The notes: generated by a model not told the origin, from the sequence alone. A stretch of 64,000 nt of DNA from Lachnospiraceae bacterium (GCA_018053995.1 JAGPKJ010000002.1:5772-69771), one strand, 5' to 3'; positions 33,015-42,170 are shown, numbered from the stretch's first letter. Made by a program: numbers and translations.

Positions 33015-33623
33015 TTATTCAGTCTTTCCGGCCGGTGTGCCCGTAGTGGCCGCAACATCTACAGGTTTAGCAGGTGCAGCTGATGAAACAGGTGCAGTCG
33101 TTGCAGCAGGTTTAGCAGAAGAGGCGGGTGCAGCAGGTGTGGCAGGTGCAGCAGCACCGCCGGCGGCAGCTTTGCGCTTGGCTTCGGCAGCAGCCTTCAT
33201 CGCCGCGATCTGCTCGGGTGTGAACTTCGGCGGAGCCTTTTTATAGACAGTTCCTTTTATCAGAAAGTCTTCAGGTTTTGTGCCTGTGATCATATAGTCA
33301 TCAGTAAGCGTGATAGCTTTAGTCGAGCAGAAGTCAGCACAGAGGCCGCAATAAGTGCAGCTAGTCATGTCCCATGTAAATTCGATCTTCTTGTCACCTT
33401 CAGCGTGACCTTCGCCGGTCGCGGGAGACTCGACTCTTGTCATGCACTGGGGGGCGCATACACGTGTACACATTCCGCAGTTCATGCATTTTGAGGCATC
33501 ATAGTTTAGACGTCCTCTATAATGTTCGGCGGCTTTCGGCGGATCTCCTGCCGGAAATGCTTCGGTACTTGGCTTTTTAAACAGATTGGAAAGTGCTTTT
33601 CCTACATATGGAAGTCCTGACAT
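33015..33623 (-). CDS. Ferredoxin-like 2[4Fe-4S] subunit of the membrane hydrogenase, with Ala/Pro tail
   Basis: A 202-residue protein of the MbhN/EchF/NuoI type that carries electrons from ferredoxin to the small subunit. Two cluster sets are CMNCGMCTRVCAP and CTYCGLCADFCST. From about residue 145 the family part ends and a low-complexity tail of Ala, Pro, Ser and Thr follows (AAAEAKRKAAAGGAAAP onward), unlike usual members. AGGAGG precedes the ATG. Located between small subunit and hypF. Confidence 0.9.
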   Translation of the reverse strand: MSGLPYVGKALSNLFKKPSTEAFPAGDPPKAAEHYRGRLNYDASKCMNCGMCTRVCAPQCMTRVESPATGEGHAEGDKKIEFTWDMTSCTYCGLCADFCSTKAITLTDDYMITGTKPEDFLIKGTVYKKAPPKFTPEQIAAMKAAAEAKRKAAAGGAAAPATPAAPASSAKPAATTAPVSSAAPAKPVDVAATTGTPAGKTE

Positions 33624-33624
33624 C

Positions 33625-34086
33625 TCATGCCTCCTTATTGTCGTTATTCATAGCTTTGCGTTTCTCTTTAAGGATAGCGGCAGCCTTTAAGATTCCGTCG
33701 ATTATGGCTTCGGGCTTAGGTGTGCAGCCTGCTATGGATACGTCAACATGTGTGTATTTGCTCAAGGGACCGCATATCGCATAGCTGCCCTTGAAAACAT
33801 TTCCGCTGCACGGGCATGATCCTACAGAAACTACACAGAAAGGTTCGGGTACCTGTGACAGGGTTCTGATAAGTCTGTCACGGCTTTGCAGCGTGATTGG
33901 ACCGGATACGAGAACGATATCAGCCTGTCTTGGGCTTCCGCAGAGTTTGCATCCTGCACGCTCAGCATCGTATTTGGGGGTCAGCGCAGCGACTATCTCG
34001 ATATCACATCCGTTACAGCTTCCTGCGTTTACATGGAACAGCCAAAGACTTTTTGAGGCTGCATTATCTATCATTTTTTTAAACAT
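33625..34086 (-). CDS. [NiFe] hydrogenase small subunit (MbhJ/EchC/NuoB type)
   Basis: A 153-residue NuoB-like protein that carries the proximal [4Fe-4S] cluster. The cluster Cys residues are in NAGSCNGCDIEIVAALTP, SVGSCPCSGNVF and SIAGCTPKPEAIIDGIL. Lengths like this are typical of group 4 enzymes, which lack the long small subunits of uptake hydrogenases. Confidence 0.93.
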   Translation of the reverse strand: MFKKMIDNAASKSLWLFHVNAGSCNGCDIEIVAALTPKYDAERAGCKLCGSPRQADIVLVSGPITLQSRDRLIRTLSQVPEPFCVVSVGSCPCSGNVFKGSYAICGPLSKYTHVDVSIAGCTPKPEAIIDGILKAAAILKEKRKAMNNDNKEA

Positions 34087-34154
34087 GGCTACCTCTTGAT
34101 AAATACTAAATCGAATATCAACACTAGTTATTTTAAAATGCAGGCTTCAAATGT

Positions 34155-34215
34155 ATGAATTACATTTTATGAAGGAACCACATTTCAGGAAACGAAGCAA
34201 TTCATATTACAATGA
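34155..34215. repeat. Dispersed repeat copy within the hydrogenase operon
   Basis: GGAACCACATTTCAGGAAAC followed by GAAGCAATTCATATTAC lies in the 147-base gap between the NuoH-like and small subunit genes. It pairs TTTC with GAAA in the same place as other copies. Confidence 0.65.
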
Positions 34216-34233
34216 TCGTATTCTATTTATGTA

Positions 34234-35190
34234 TTATATCCCGCACCATACAAGGATCAGGCTTATTGCGGCAAGTCCTGCGACGATGGTCCAATAGAAC
34301 TTGAATACCTGTTCAACGCGGAATCTTGCGCTGACTGCATGCGGGAGACTCATTGAAATGAATACCGTAAGCAGTGTAAATAAGATGAAAAGGATGATAT
34401 CGCAAGCAACGCATCCAGTCTGGATGTTAAGGAACAGGACTACAAAAAGTGCGCTCATCATGTACATCTTTATATTGTGCATCAGTTTAAATCTTGCAAG
34501 AGGTCGTCCAGAGTATTCTGCAAGGACACCTTCACATATCTCTGTTTCAGCTTCATCTACATCGAAAGGCTGCTGACCAACTTCGCACGGGATGACGAGC
34601 AGCATCGCAATAGCTGCCGGGATCATACTCCAGTGAATGATGAGCGGCCCATCTGCTGCCTGAAAGGCGGTAATATCTGCGAGCTTGAACGTAACACCCA
34701 CTGTTGTGCCATTACCTGTCACCTTGCCTACCGCAAGTAAGATAAGGACAAGTGGGAGTTCATAGCTTATCATCGATACCATCTCACGGCTGAGACCGAC
34801 GCCGGCAAAAGGGCTGCCACTGGCAGCTGAACCGATGATGACCATTGTTGATGCGAGAGTGAGCAGATACAGGATAACTATAAGATCTGCCGGAGTTCCT
34901 ATAAAGTTCATGCCTGCAACAGGTAGAAGTGCGCATGTAACGAGAACGCTCGCGACACCGAGTATCGGTGCGAGAAGGAACCATGTCTTATTTGATTTAC
35001 GTGGAATGATCGTTTCCTTGCCTAGGCACTTCAGGTAATCATACCATGCCTGCTTTATCGGAGGTCCGACTCTTCGCTGCATGCGTGCGACCCATTTGCG
35101 GTCAAGTCCGGCTACAAGAAACGCCATAAAGAACGTGAACGCAAAACCGGGGAATATCAGCAGGGAAAATAAAAACTTACATATCTGCAT
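34234..35190 (-). CDS. NuoH-like membrane anchor subunit (MbhM/EchB type)
   Basis: A 318-residue protein with about eight membrane segments, the link between catalytic arm and ion-pumping part. Family marks are GLDRKWVARMQRRVGPP near the N-terminus, SREMVSMISYELPLVL and the acidic loop IPCEVGQQPFDVDEAETEI, which contacts the quinone-site equivalent. It stands 10 bases after the MrpD-like gene in the operon. Confidence 0.94.
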   Translation of the reverse strand: MQICKFLFSLLIFPGFAFTFFMAFLVAGLDRKWVARMQRRVGPPIKQAWYDYLKCLGKETIIPRKSNKTWFLLAPILGVASVLVTCALLPVAGMNFIGTPADLIVILYLLTLASTMVIIGSAASGSPFAGVGLSREMVSMISYELPLVLILLAVGKVTGNGTTVGVTFKLADITAFQAADGPLIIHWSMIPAAIAMLLVIPCEVGQQPFDVDEAETEICEGVLAEYSGRPLARFKLMHNIKMYMMSALFVVLFLNIQTGCVACDIILFILFTLLTVFISMSLPHAVSARFRVEQVFKFYWTIVAGLAAISLILVWCGI

Positions 35191-35200
35191 GTCCTGCCTC

Positions 35201-37174
35201 CTATAAAAATATTATGCAGTACAGCAGCAGAATTGCACAAGCTGCGGCAGCATACATTGAATAGTCGTTGACGGTTCCTGAATGCCAGTGACGCCAGTAC
35301 CTAAAGTATCCACGCCAGCTGTGCTTGAAGCCCCAGAACAGGTCACTTCCGCCAACCTGACTGTAAGAGCTTTCTTCTCCAGAGAAGAATGGCTCGTATT
35401 TTGAATCTTCGGGAGCGATCTTGACATCGAGGCCCTCTGAGAAATCTTTTGTATCTGTATCATTTGCGGGTTCAAACTCAGGTTTTTTCTCAGGATCATA
35501 TGAAGGAGCAAGTGTCTTTCCGACACTCTTATTTCCCATGACAGAGAAAAGAGCGACGCCGCATGTAGCTATGAAAAGAAGGAGCAGCCAGCTGAGCGGG
35601 CTCCATGTACCTATCATCGTATATTCGGCGGGTTTTGCTGCTACAGCAGTTCCCCCGAGCATCTGACTTATATAAGCTTCTGCATTAAGCGCAGCACCGG
35701 CGGCAGGTTTAAGGAATATATCAGCGAATCTGTCGGGAAGTACGCCAAGGATGATACATATCGCAGCGAGGATACCCATAGGTATACGCATTGAGAGCGG
35801 TACTTCTTTTGCATTTGCACATTCCGGACGAAGCTGTCCGAAGAATACGCTCTGTGAAACTTTTACAAATGACGCAAGAGTCAGGATAGATGTAATAAGA
35901 GCAACGATCGCGGCAAATACAAAGAAGAAGTTGCCTGTTTCCTGACCGTGTTCAAATGCTGCCTGATATATCATCCATTTTGAAGCGAATCCGTTAAAAG
36001 GCGGTATGCCTGAGATAGCAGCGGCTCCGATGAGGAATAGAGCTGTGGTATGCGGCATCTTCTTGGAGAGTCCGCCAAGATGGTTAAGATCAAGGCTTCC
36101 GGTCGAATACTGAACAGCACCTGCGCAGAGGAAGAGAAGACCTTTGAATATCGTGTGGTTTACAGCGTGGAAGAGACCGGAGCTCATGCCGAGCGCAGTT
36201 CCGAGTCCGATCGCCGTTATGACGTATCCTACCTGGCTTATCGAATGGAAGGCAAGGAGACGTTTGAAGTTGTGCTGGTTAAATGCCATTGTGACGCAGA
36301 CGAACATAGTGATGCATCCGAGCAGCGTTATGAGCATCTGAATGGCAGGCTGATCAAAGTTGCGGTATAGAATATAAACTACACGGATTATGCCGTATAC
36401 ACCGCATTTTGTAAGTACGCCTGAGATCATCATCGAGACAGGTGCGGGAGCTACTGCGTGGGCATCTGCTGCCAGAGGCTGGAACGGGAACAGGAAAGCT
36501 TTGCTCGCAAATCCTGCAATGAGGAATGCGAATGCAGCGCCTGTAACGATGTTCTGATGACCGGGAAGCAGATTTGCTATCTGAGCAAGATTCAGTGTGT
36601 GGAGCTGAGCATATACAAGTATCACGCCGGTAAGGACACATGTAGATCCGATCGAACCGACAACGAGATATTTGAACGCACCTTCAAGTGCACCGACTTC
36701 GTCGTTTCGAAATGCGGTGAGCGCGACGGAAGTGAATGTCATGATCTCGACCATTACGAATATGTTGAACAGATCGCCTGAAAGCACGAGACCGAGAACG
36801 CTGCCGCCGAGCATAAGGAACAGTGTGTAGTAATTAACAAGGCTGTCATCGCGGTTCATATATGTGAAGCTGTATATACCTGCGATAAAGAGCGCTACAG
36901 TTACGATAAGTCCGAAGAAAAGGCTGAGCGCATCGACTTCGATGCCGATACCGATCGCCCATCCGGCGGTTGGCTTCCATCCGCCCATCCAATAGCTGAT
37001 GACCTGTCCGTCGATCATTATCGGACGGATAAGGAGTATCATCAGGATCAGAGGGATACTTAGGACTATAGTCGTTACGATGTTTCTTGCAAGTGTGCTT
37101 TTACGACCGACAAGTGAAACGAGGAATGCGCCGATGAAAAGCGTCATTATGGAAATAATAGGATAACTGTTCAT
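35201..37174 (-). CDS. MrpD/NuoN-like antiporter subunit (MbhH type), long form
   Basis: A 657-residue antiporter-like subunit with fourteen membrane segments, including the proton/sodium channel Lys and Glu segments (MVEIMTFTSVALTAF, FAFLIAGFASKAFLFPF, HAVNHTIFKGLLFL). After residue about 540 there is an added hydrophilic stretch (KKPEFEPANDTDTKDFSEGL) of roughly 90 residues and one more C-terminal membrane segment, which makes it longer than usual MbhH. It overlaps the MrpC-like gene by one base. Confidence 0.93.
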   Translation of the reverse strand: MNSYPIISIMTLFIGAFLVSLVGRKSTLARNIVTTIVLSIPLILMILLIRPIMIDGQVISYWMGGWKPTAGWAIGIGIEVDALSLFFGLIVTVALFIAGIYSFTYMNRDDSLVNYYTLFLMLGGSVLGLVLSGDLFNIFVMVEIMTFTSVALTAFRNDEVGALEGAFKYLVVGSIGSTCVLTGVILVYAQLHTLNLAQIANLLPGHQNIVTGAAFAFLIAGFASKAFLFPFQPLAADAHAVAPAPVSMMISGVLTKCGVYGIIRVVYILYRNFDQPAIQMLITLLGCITMFVCVTMAFNQHNFKRLLAFHSISQVGYVITAIGLGTALGMSSGLFHAVNHTIFKGLLFLCAGAVQYSTGSLDLNHLGGLSKKMPHTTALFLIGAAAISGIPPFNGFASKWMIYQAAFEHGQETGNFFFVFAAIVALITSILTLASFVKVSQSVFFGQLRPECANAKEVPLSMRIPMGILAAICIILGVLPDRFADIFLKPAAGAALNAEAYISQMLGGTAVAAKPAEYTMIGTWSPLSWLLLLFIATCGVALFSVMGNKSVGKTLAPSYDPEKKPEFEPANDTDTKDFSEGLDVKIAPEDSKYEPFFSGEESSYSQVGGSDLFWGFKHSWRGYFRYWRHWHSGTVNDYSMYAAAACAILLLYCIIFL

Positions 37175-37527
37175 CAGCCTCTAAGCCTCCTGATCTCTCT
37201 TGTATCAAGTGTTCCATAGTGCTGGTACATCTTTACGACCAGAACAAGGCTCATTGCTGTTATGCAGGCACCGATAACGATGCTTGTAAGTGTGAGAGCC
37301 ATAGGAACGGGATCGACAAATACAGTTCCGGGGACGATCTCGCTTCCGGTAAAGATGGGAGCGGTACCTCCGTTTGTTGCGCCGATAGCGACTATAAGCA
37401 GATTTGTGCCGTAATCGGTAAGTGACATTCCAATAACGATCTTGAAGAGATTATGCTTCGCGATCATACAGTAAAGTCCAAGTACAAGGAAGAAGAATGA
37501 AACAATGTAAGTAAATGTCATATTCAT
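37174..37527 (-). CDS. MrpC/NuoK-like subunit (MbhG type)
   Basis: A 117-residue protein with three membrane segments. GLYCMIAKHNLFKIVIGMSL and DPVPMALTLTSIVIG are MrpC/MnhC motifs, the second including the conserved Pro-Met-Ala-Leu stretch. Start ATG 37527 lies one base after the preceding stop and after GAGGAGG; upstream in-frame ATGs overlap the neighbour without need. Confidence 0.92.
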   Translation of the reverse strand: MNMTFTYIVSFFFLVLGLYCMIAKHNLFKIVIGMSLTDYGTNLLIVAIGATNGGTAPIFTGSEIVPGTVFVDPVPMALTLTSIVIGACITAMSLVLVVKMYQHYGTLDTREIRRLRG

Positions 37528-37528
37528 A

Positions 37529-38500
37529 TCAGTCGTCATCCTCCTCGTCATCGCTGCCTGCAGGTTCGTTCATATCAGGGTTAGGGTCACTTCTGTCTGA
37601 TGCAGTGAGCATACCGAGCATCATTATAAGGAGACATCCGATACCGGCCATTACGTGGTATCCGACTGCATCGTTCATGATGACTGCGGTTTCGATGTGA
37701 AGTGACGAGATAACAAAATTGTATGCAAAATCAAGACCAACAAATATTCCAAGGAGACCGACTACGATATACATGATCTCAGCAACGGTTTCCGATGAAT
37801 GAAGGAAACCCTGATGGAACTCAGAACCTATCTTCTGTCCGCCGTAAGCGAGGAATACGAGAAGGACTGCAGATGCTATAAGCACGCCGCCCTGGAAACC
37901 GCCGCCCGGAGATGAGTCGCCGTGAAGGACGACATAACCGCCGAATACGCATGAAAGCGGAAGAAGCAGATTTGCGGCATATCGTACGACGATACTCTGA
38001 ATGCCGTTCTTATTTTCACACGTAACCTCATCATAATCCGTGTTCTTTCCTTTTTTCTTAGTCTCATCTATATTGCATGAAGCTTTTTCTGCGATATCTG
38101 TATCTTTCGGAAGCTTTTTATGCTTGGGATCGCGAAGGATCACAAGGCTGCCGCAGAGTGCTGCGATAAGGATGAAACTCTCTCCCATCGTATCATAACC
38201 TCTGAAATTGAAGACAACGCTGAAACATACGTTTAAAGCATTCGTTAGAGCATTATTTTCGGAAACGATAACAGATGCTATACCGTCGGCACCGCTCAGG
38301 TCGTACGTTTTCGGATCCTGTTGTATCGCAGATACCTCGACATTTCCATTAAATGTAGGCGGAAGGGAGGCGAGTTTGACTGATACGATAACACCGATCA
38401 CCATAGTCAGGATAAGAGCGAAGACAGTCTCGTACAATCTGCGCCCGTGCATCTTTTCTTCCGGTTCTACAAGGCATTCCGGTTCATTGAATCTCATCAT
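37529..38500 (-). CDS. MbhE-MbhF (MrpA C-terminus/MrpB) fusion subunit
   Basis: A 323-residue fusion. Residues 1-130 resemble the MrpA C-terminal / MbhE part (NALNVCFSVVFNFRGYDTMGE). A 50-residue charged linker rich in Lys and Asp follows. Residues about 175-323 are MrpB/MnhB, with GYVVLHGDSSPGGGFQGGVL, the family signature. In archaeal Mbh these are separate genes. Overlaps the DUF4040 gene by 4 bases. Confidence 0.9.
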   Translation of the reverse strand: MMRFNEPECLVEPEEKMHGRRLYETVFALILTMVIGVIVSVKLASLPPTFNGNVEVSAIQQDPKTYDLSGADGIASVIVSENNALTNALNVCFSVVFNFRGYDTMGESFILIAALCGSLVILRDPKHKKLPKDTDIAEKASCNIDETKKKGKNTDYDEVTCENKNGIQSIVVRYAANLLLPLSCVFGGYVVLHGDSSPGGGFQGGVLIASAVLLVFLAYGGQKIGSEFHQGFLHSSETVAEIMYIVVGLLGIFVGLDFAYNFVISSLHIETAVIMNDAVGYHVMAGIGCLLIMMLGMLTASDRSDPNPDMNEPAGSDDEEDDD

Positions 38501-38763
38501 TCTTTGTCATCCCCCTTTCCGATGACTCTTCTGAGAGCTACTATATAGAGCACTGTACCAAGTACAGCGCCGACTGCTGCTTCTGCAATGGCGACATCGG
38601 GTGCCTGCAGGAGCAGAAATTCAACTGCCATAAAGCTTCCTGCGGCTCCGAGACCGATTACAGAGTCTATGATCTTGCGTGCAGCGACAGCGACAACGCC
38701 TGCGCACATCGCACCGATCAGGACTATTATGCTTAAGACATGGAACAGTTCAGCATTTATCAT
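38497..38763 (-). CDS. DUF4040 / MbhD-like (MrpA C-terminal) subunit
   Basis: An 88-residue protein with three membrane segments. KIIDSVIGLGAAGSFMAVEF and LLQAPDVAIAEAAVGAVL are the DUF4040 motifs. AAGGAGGA before ATG 38763 fixes the start; longer frames overlap the MrpG-like gene. Part of the Mrp-like ion-translocation module. Confidence 0.9.
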   Translation of the reverse strand: MINAELFHVLSIIVLIGAMCAGVVAVAARKIIDSVIGLGAAGSFMAVEFLLLQAPDVAIAEAAVGAVLGTVLYIVALRRVIGKGDDKE

Positions 38764-39106
38764 GACCGTCCTCCTTATAATCATCTTTTGCGAATCCGTC
38801 AGGTCCGGGTCTGTGACCGCGTCTGTAGTCACCGCGCATAAGCGAATGACCTGAGATCGCGCTTGTTATCATGATAAGAAGCATTATGATTATCACCTTG
38901 ACGATAACGACCGGTGCAAGATGATTTGATATCGCGTAGACAAGACCGGCTACACATGCGCCGATAGCTCCTAGAGTCGTGATACATGTTGAAGCCTGAA
39001 GCCTTGAAAAGAACTCAGGGAGTTTCAGGATACCGATGACTCCGACCAGTGTATAAAAGATCCCGATAGCAAGGAAGATGATGATGAGAATCGTACTAAT
39101 TGTCAT
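38750..39106 (-). CDS. MrpG/MnhG-like subunit (MbhC type)
   Basis: A 118-residue protein with three membrane segments: GIFYTLVGVIGILKLPEFFS is the MrpG N-terminal signature (normally GVIRLPDxY), then LQASTCITTLGA. The C-terminal 25 residues are charged. AAGGAGGA lies 5 bases before ATG 39106. Confidence 0.9.
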   Translation of the reverse strand: MTISTILIIIFLAIGIFYTLVGVIGILKLPEFFSRLQASTCITTLGAIGACVAGLVYAISNHLAPVVIVKVIIIMLLIMITSAISGHSLMRGDYRRGHRPGPDGFAKDDYKEDGHDKC

Positions 39107-39107
39107 G

Positions 39108-39374
39108 TCACATCCTCCTTTCAAGGTATCTTGCGACGAATACAGTGCTGATGAATCCGAGAAGCGCTGTGACTATAGCGATATCAAGGTAGATAGCTCT
39201 ATTGGAATAGAGCGAATAGAAAACGAGCATAAGGCATGCGATCGAATCGATCATATCCATCGCGATCATACGATCGGCTGCCGAAGGTCCTTTAACGAAT
39301 CTGATAAATAAAAGAAGTGCAAGGACTGCGAAAACGATGGCGCCTATGATAAGCAAAGTGCTTGATTTGATCAT
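39108..39374 (-). CDS. MrpF/MnhF-like subunit (MbhB type)
   Basis: An 88-residue protein with three membrane segments and the MrpF motif FVKGPSAADRMIAMDMIDS. The start at 39374 is set by GGGAGG 8 bases upstream; ATGs at 39380 and 39395 overlap that site. It overlaps the MrpE gene by 4 bases. Confidence 0.91.
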   Translation of the reverse strand: MIKSSTLLIIGAIVFAVLALLLFIRFVKGPSAADRMIAMDMIDSIACLMLVFYSLYSNRAIYLDIAIVTALLGFISTVFVARYLERRM

Positions 39375-39898
39375 CTCCATATCCTCCCGATCCATCTCTC
39401 AAAACGTCCCTTTATCATCTCGCCGGCCTTTTCGGGATCTTCAGTCTCCATATCGATCCAGTGGATATAGTAGAAATATCTGTCGCCTTCGCGGCTGATA
39501 TCCATAGTTATGGTCCCGGGAGTCATCGTGATGCAGTCCGCAAGATTTGCAAGTGCATAGCGGTCTGTGATCCCTTTGACTTCAAGCTTGATGATACCCT
39601 GTTTCAGGGGTTTGTTAGAAAATACAGTTTTAACCATTCCGTTATTTGCTTTGATAAGTTCCGGAAGAAATACGAATATCCAGAAGAAGAGCAGCATTAC
39701 AAGACGTACGGGATTGAGCATCTTGATCGTATTGTCGCCGTGTCCCGAAAAATAGTTCATACAGAAAAGAGCGGAGACGGTACAGACAATGGCGCCGAAT
39801 ATAAGTTCTTTCGGAGCGAGCGACATTGTGAGCAGCAGCCAGAAGACTGCGCATATTATGAATGTGGAGATAAAAGATACTGCCTTGTTATTTTTCAT
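39371..39898 (-). CDS. MrpE/MnhE-like subunit (MbhA type)
   Basis: A 175-residue protein, two or three membrane segments then a soluble domain with the MrpE signature LANLADCITMTPGTITMDI and HWIDMETEDPEKA. It is the first Mrp-module gene and overlaps hypB by 11 bases. Confidence 0.92.
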   Translation of the reverse strand: MKNNKAVSFISTFIICAVFWLLLTMSLAPKELIFGAIVCTVSALFCMNYFSGHGDNTIKMLNPVRLVMLLFFWIFVFLPELIKANNGMVKTVFSNKPLKQGIIKLEVKGITDRYALANLADCITMTPGTITMDISREGDRYFYYIHWIDMETEDPEKAGEMIKGRFERWIGRIWR

Positions 39899-40550
39899 TT
39901 GTCACCTCATCGATCATTCCCGTCATCCAGGAGAGAAGATCATCAAGACTCTTATCGTCTTTTGATGAAACGCGGAATACGGAAGCTTTCGGATTTACAC
40001 CCTTTTCATCGGATTCGACGCGCTTGTCGTCAAATTCGAAATAGGGCATCATATCATATTTGTTCATGACAAGAGCATCACAGGTTGAGAACATCAGCGG
40101 ATATTTCGGAACCTTGTCATCACCTTCGGGAATCGAAAGCACTGCGATCCTGAAAGATTCTCCGATGTTGAACTCTGCCGGGCACACCAGGTTTCCGATA
40201 TTTTCGACAAATAAGATATCTAGCGTATCTAAGTCGAACTGAGGCAGGATGTGGTTTATGCTCTCTGCTTCGATGTGACATGCGCCGTCGGTATCGAGCT
40301 GAACGACAGGTATACCGAGCGCATCTATCTTGTCGGCGTCTATCTGACCGGCGATATCGCCTTCGATGACACCTATACGGTATCTGTCACGCATACGCGC
40401 GATGATAGAAGTGATGAGTGTAGTCTTTCCTGCACCCGGACTTCCCATTACATTGATAAGACACACCTTGTGATCGGAGAGTTTCTTTTTGACTTCATCG
40501 CTGACGTCTTCGTTCCACTCCATGATCTGGTGCATGACTTTGATCTCCAT
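39888..40550 (-). CDS. hypB: Hydrogenase nickel-insertion GTPase HypB
   Basis: A 220-residue GTPase that with HypA inserts nickel. Walker A GSPGAGKTT near residue 36, switch region VIEGDIAGQIDADKID, the metal-site TDGACHIEAESI and VMNKYDMMPYFEFD (NKxD) are all present. There is no His-rich N-terminal nickel store. AAGGAG is 7 bases before the ATG. Confidence 0.95.
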   Translation of the reverse strand: MEIKVMHQIMEWNEDVSDEVKKKLSDHKVCLINVMGSPGAGKTTLITSIIARMRDRYRIGVIEGDIAGQIDADKIDALGIPVVQLDTDGACHIEAESINHILPQFDLDTLDILFVENIGNLVCPAEFNIGESFRIAVLSIPEGDDKVPKYPLMFSTCDALVMNKYDMMPYFEFDDKRVESDEKGVNPKASVFRVSSKDDKSLDDLLSWMTGMIDEVTNEK

Positions 40551-40688
40551 GATAGTGAATACTCCTTATATTTGATATAAAAAAACCCATGAGGCCAAAC
40601 GTACTATACGTTATGAAAAGCTATCGTTATTTCAAAATTGATAGAATTGCAGCGTGATTCAGGCTATATATGAATTATCGAACCTGAG

Positions 40689-41030
40689 TCAGTCGGCATC
40701 TATGCTCTCTACGTAGAATTCCCTGCCTGTTATCATCTTAAGATCTGTTGAACCGCATGCGGTGCATGAGATATGAAGCTTATCGACTGTGCCCTTCCAC
40801 CCGCATGTTCTGCACATCATGGTGACGGGTGTCCGGCGGAATGTTATCTCAGCGCCTTCCGCGATAGAGCCTTTTGATGCGATCTCAAAATATTCTTTCA
40901 TTATCTGTGGGACTACATCACTGTAGGCTCCCATGACTATACGTATCTTATTTACCCTGGTAGCGTCACCGCTGTTTGCGGCATCCAGAACGATCTTAAG
41001 CACTTGCTCGGTGATGGCCATTTCGTGCAT
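40689..41030 (-). CDS. hypA: Hydrogenase nickel chaperone HypA
   Basis: A 113-residue protein that delivers nickel with HypB. The nickel-binding MHEMAITEQVLKIV starts at the initiator Met; the zinc site is CRTCGWK and SCTACGS. It starts 6 bases after the large-subunit stop, so maturation and structural genes are interleaved. Confidence 0.95.
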   Translation of the reverse strand: MHEMAITEQVLKIVLDAANSGDATRVNKIRIVMGAYSDVVPQIMKEYFEIASKGSIAEGAEITFRRTPVTMMCRTCGWKGTVDKLHISCTACGSTDLKMITGREFYVESIDAD

Positions 41031-41036
41031 AAACGG

Positions 41037-42119
41037 TCACACATCCATGCAGCTGAAGCACGGGTCTATCGAAGCGACGATAAGTCCTGCATCAGCGACG
41101 GTGTTGCCCTTAAGCATTGTCGGGATAGTCGGTGCGTTCTTGAATGTAGGAACGTGAACGCAGAGTCTCTTATTTGTCTGACCGCCATCTGTCACTACTT
41201 TATAGATAAGCTGACCGCGGGGCGCCTCGTGACGGGCAGTGAATTCACCCGCAGGAACACGCGGTATCTTATTTCCGTTATTAAGAGCGCCATCAGGAAG
41301 GTTCGAAACTGCCTGACGGAGTATCTTGATGCTTTCGAAGATCTCAAGTGCACGGACTACGACACGTGCATATACATCGCATGAATCACATGTGCAGACT
41401 TTGAAATCAAAATCATCATATGAAGAATAAGGCGCATCGCGTCTGATATCTGTATCGATTCCTGAAGCTCTGGCGTGAGGGCCGATGGCACCTATGCGGA
41501 TCGCGTCATCATGTGTAAGGACGCCGACACCCTTTGTACGCATAGCGATAGTCTTGTCGGTCGTGAGAAATTCGGTGATGCGTTTCATCTTTTCTTCTGT
41601 CTCGTCACAGTATGTGAGAAGAGCGCTGCACTTTTCGGGAGTGATGTCACGTCTTACACCGCCGACTATGTTCATCGCATAATTGACACGGTTTCCGGTA
41701 AGCGTCTCAAGCATCTTCATTGTATCTTCACGGTCGTCCCAGATCTGCATGAACATGCTGTCGTGGCCGATGATATGACATGCGACACCAAGCCACAGAA
41801 AATGAGAGTGTATCCTTTCAAGTTCCTCTATTATGTCGCGGATATATTCTGCTCTTTTTGATACTTCAAGCCCGGCGATCTGCTCTATACATCTGCAGTA
41901 AGTCCAGGCATGGCTGTGAGAACATATGCCGCAGACACGTTCTACGAGCGTGATGGTCTGAATGAAATTGCGGTCCTGTGCGAGCTTTTCGATACCGCGG
42001 TGATTGTAGCCGATGAAGACCTCGGCATCTTTGATCTTTTCCCCATCTACGGTAAGCTTTACGTTTACAGGCTCTTCCAGAGAAGGATGATATGGACCTA
42101 TAGGAATTGTATAACTCAT
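41037..42119 (-). CDS. [NiFe] hydrogenase large subunit, group 4 (Mbh/Ech type)
   Basis: The 360-residue catalytic subunit. Nickel is bound by the Cys pairs in VERVCGICSHSHAW (near residue 67) and SIDPCFSCMDV at the very C-terminus. The protein ends three residues after the last Cys, so it lacks the cleaved extension of standard hydrogenases and needs no maturation endopeptidase; none is in the locus. NuoD-like regions include GYNHRGIEKLAQDRNF. Start at 42119 begins the family motif SYTIPIGPYHPSLEEP; a longer frame to 42182 has no ribosome site. First gene of the operon. Confidence 0.95.
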   Translation of the reverse strand: MSYTIPIGPYHPSLEEPVNVKLTVDGEKIKDAEVFIGYNHRGIEKLAQDRNFIQTITLVERVCGICSHSHAWTYCRCIEQIAGLEVSKRAEYIRDIIEELERIHSHFLWLGVACHIIGHDSMFMQIWDDREDTMKMLETLTGNRVNYAMNIVGGVRRDITPEKCSALLTYCDETEEKMKRITEFLTTDKTIAMRTKGVGVLTHDDAIRIGAIGPHARASGIDTDIRRDAPYSSYDDFDFKVCTCDSCDVYARVVVRALEIFESIKILRQAVSNLPDGALNNGNKIPRVPAGEFTARHEAPRGQLIYKVVTDGGQTNKRLCVHVPTFKNAPTIPTMLKGNTVADAGLIVASIDPCFSCMDV

Positions 42120-42170
42120 ATTTGACCCCGTTTCCGCACATTTATATGCGTAGATATAATAATTATAGAT

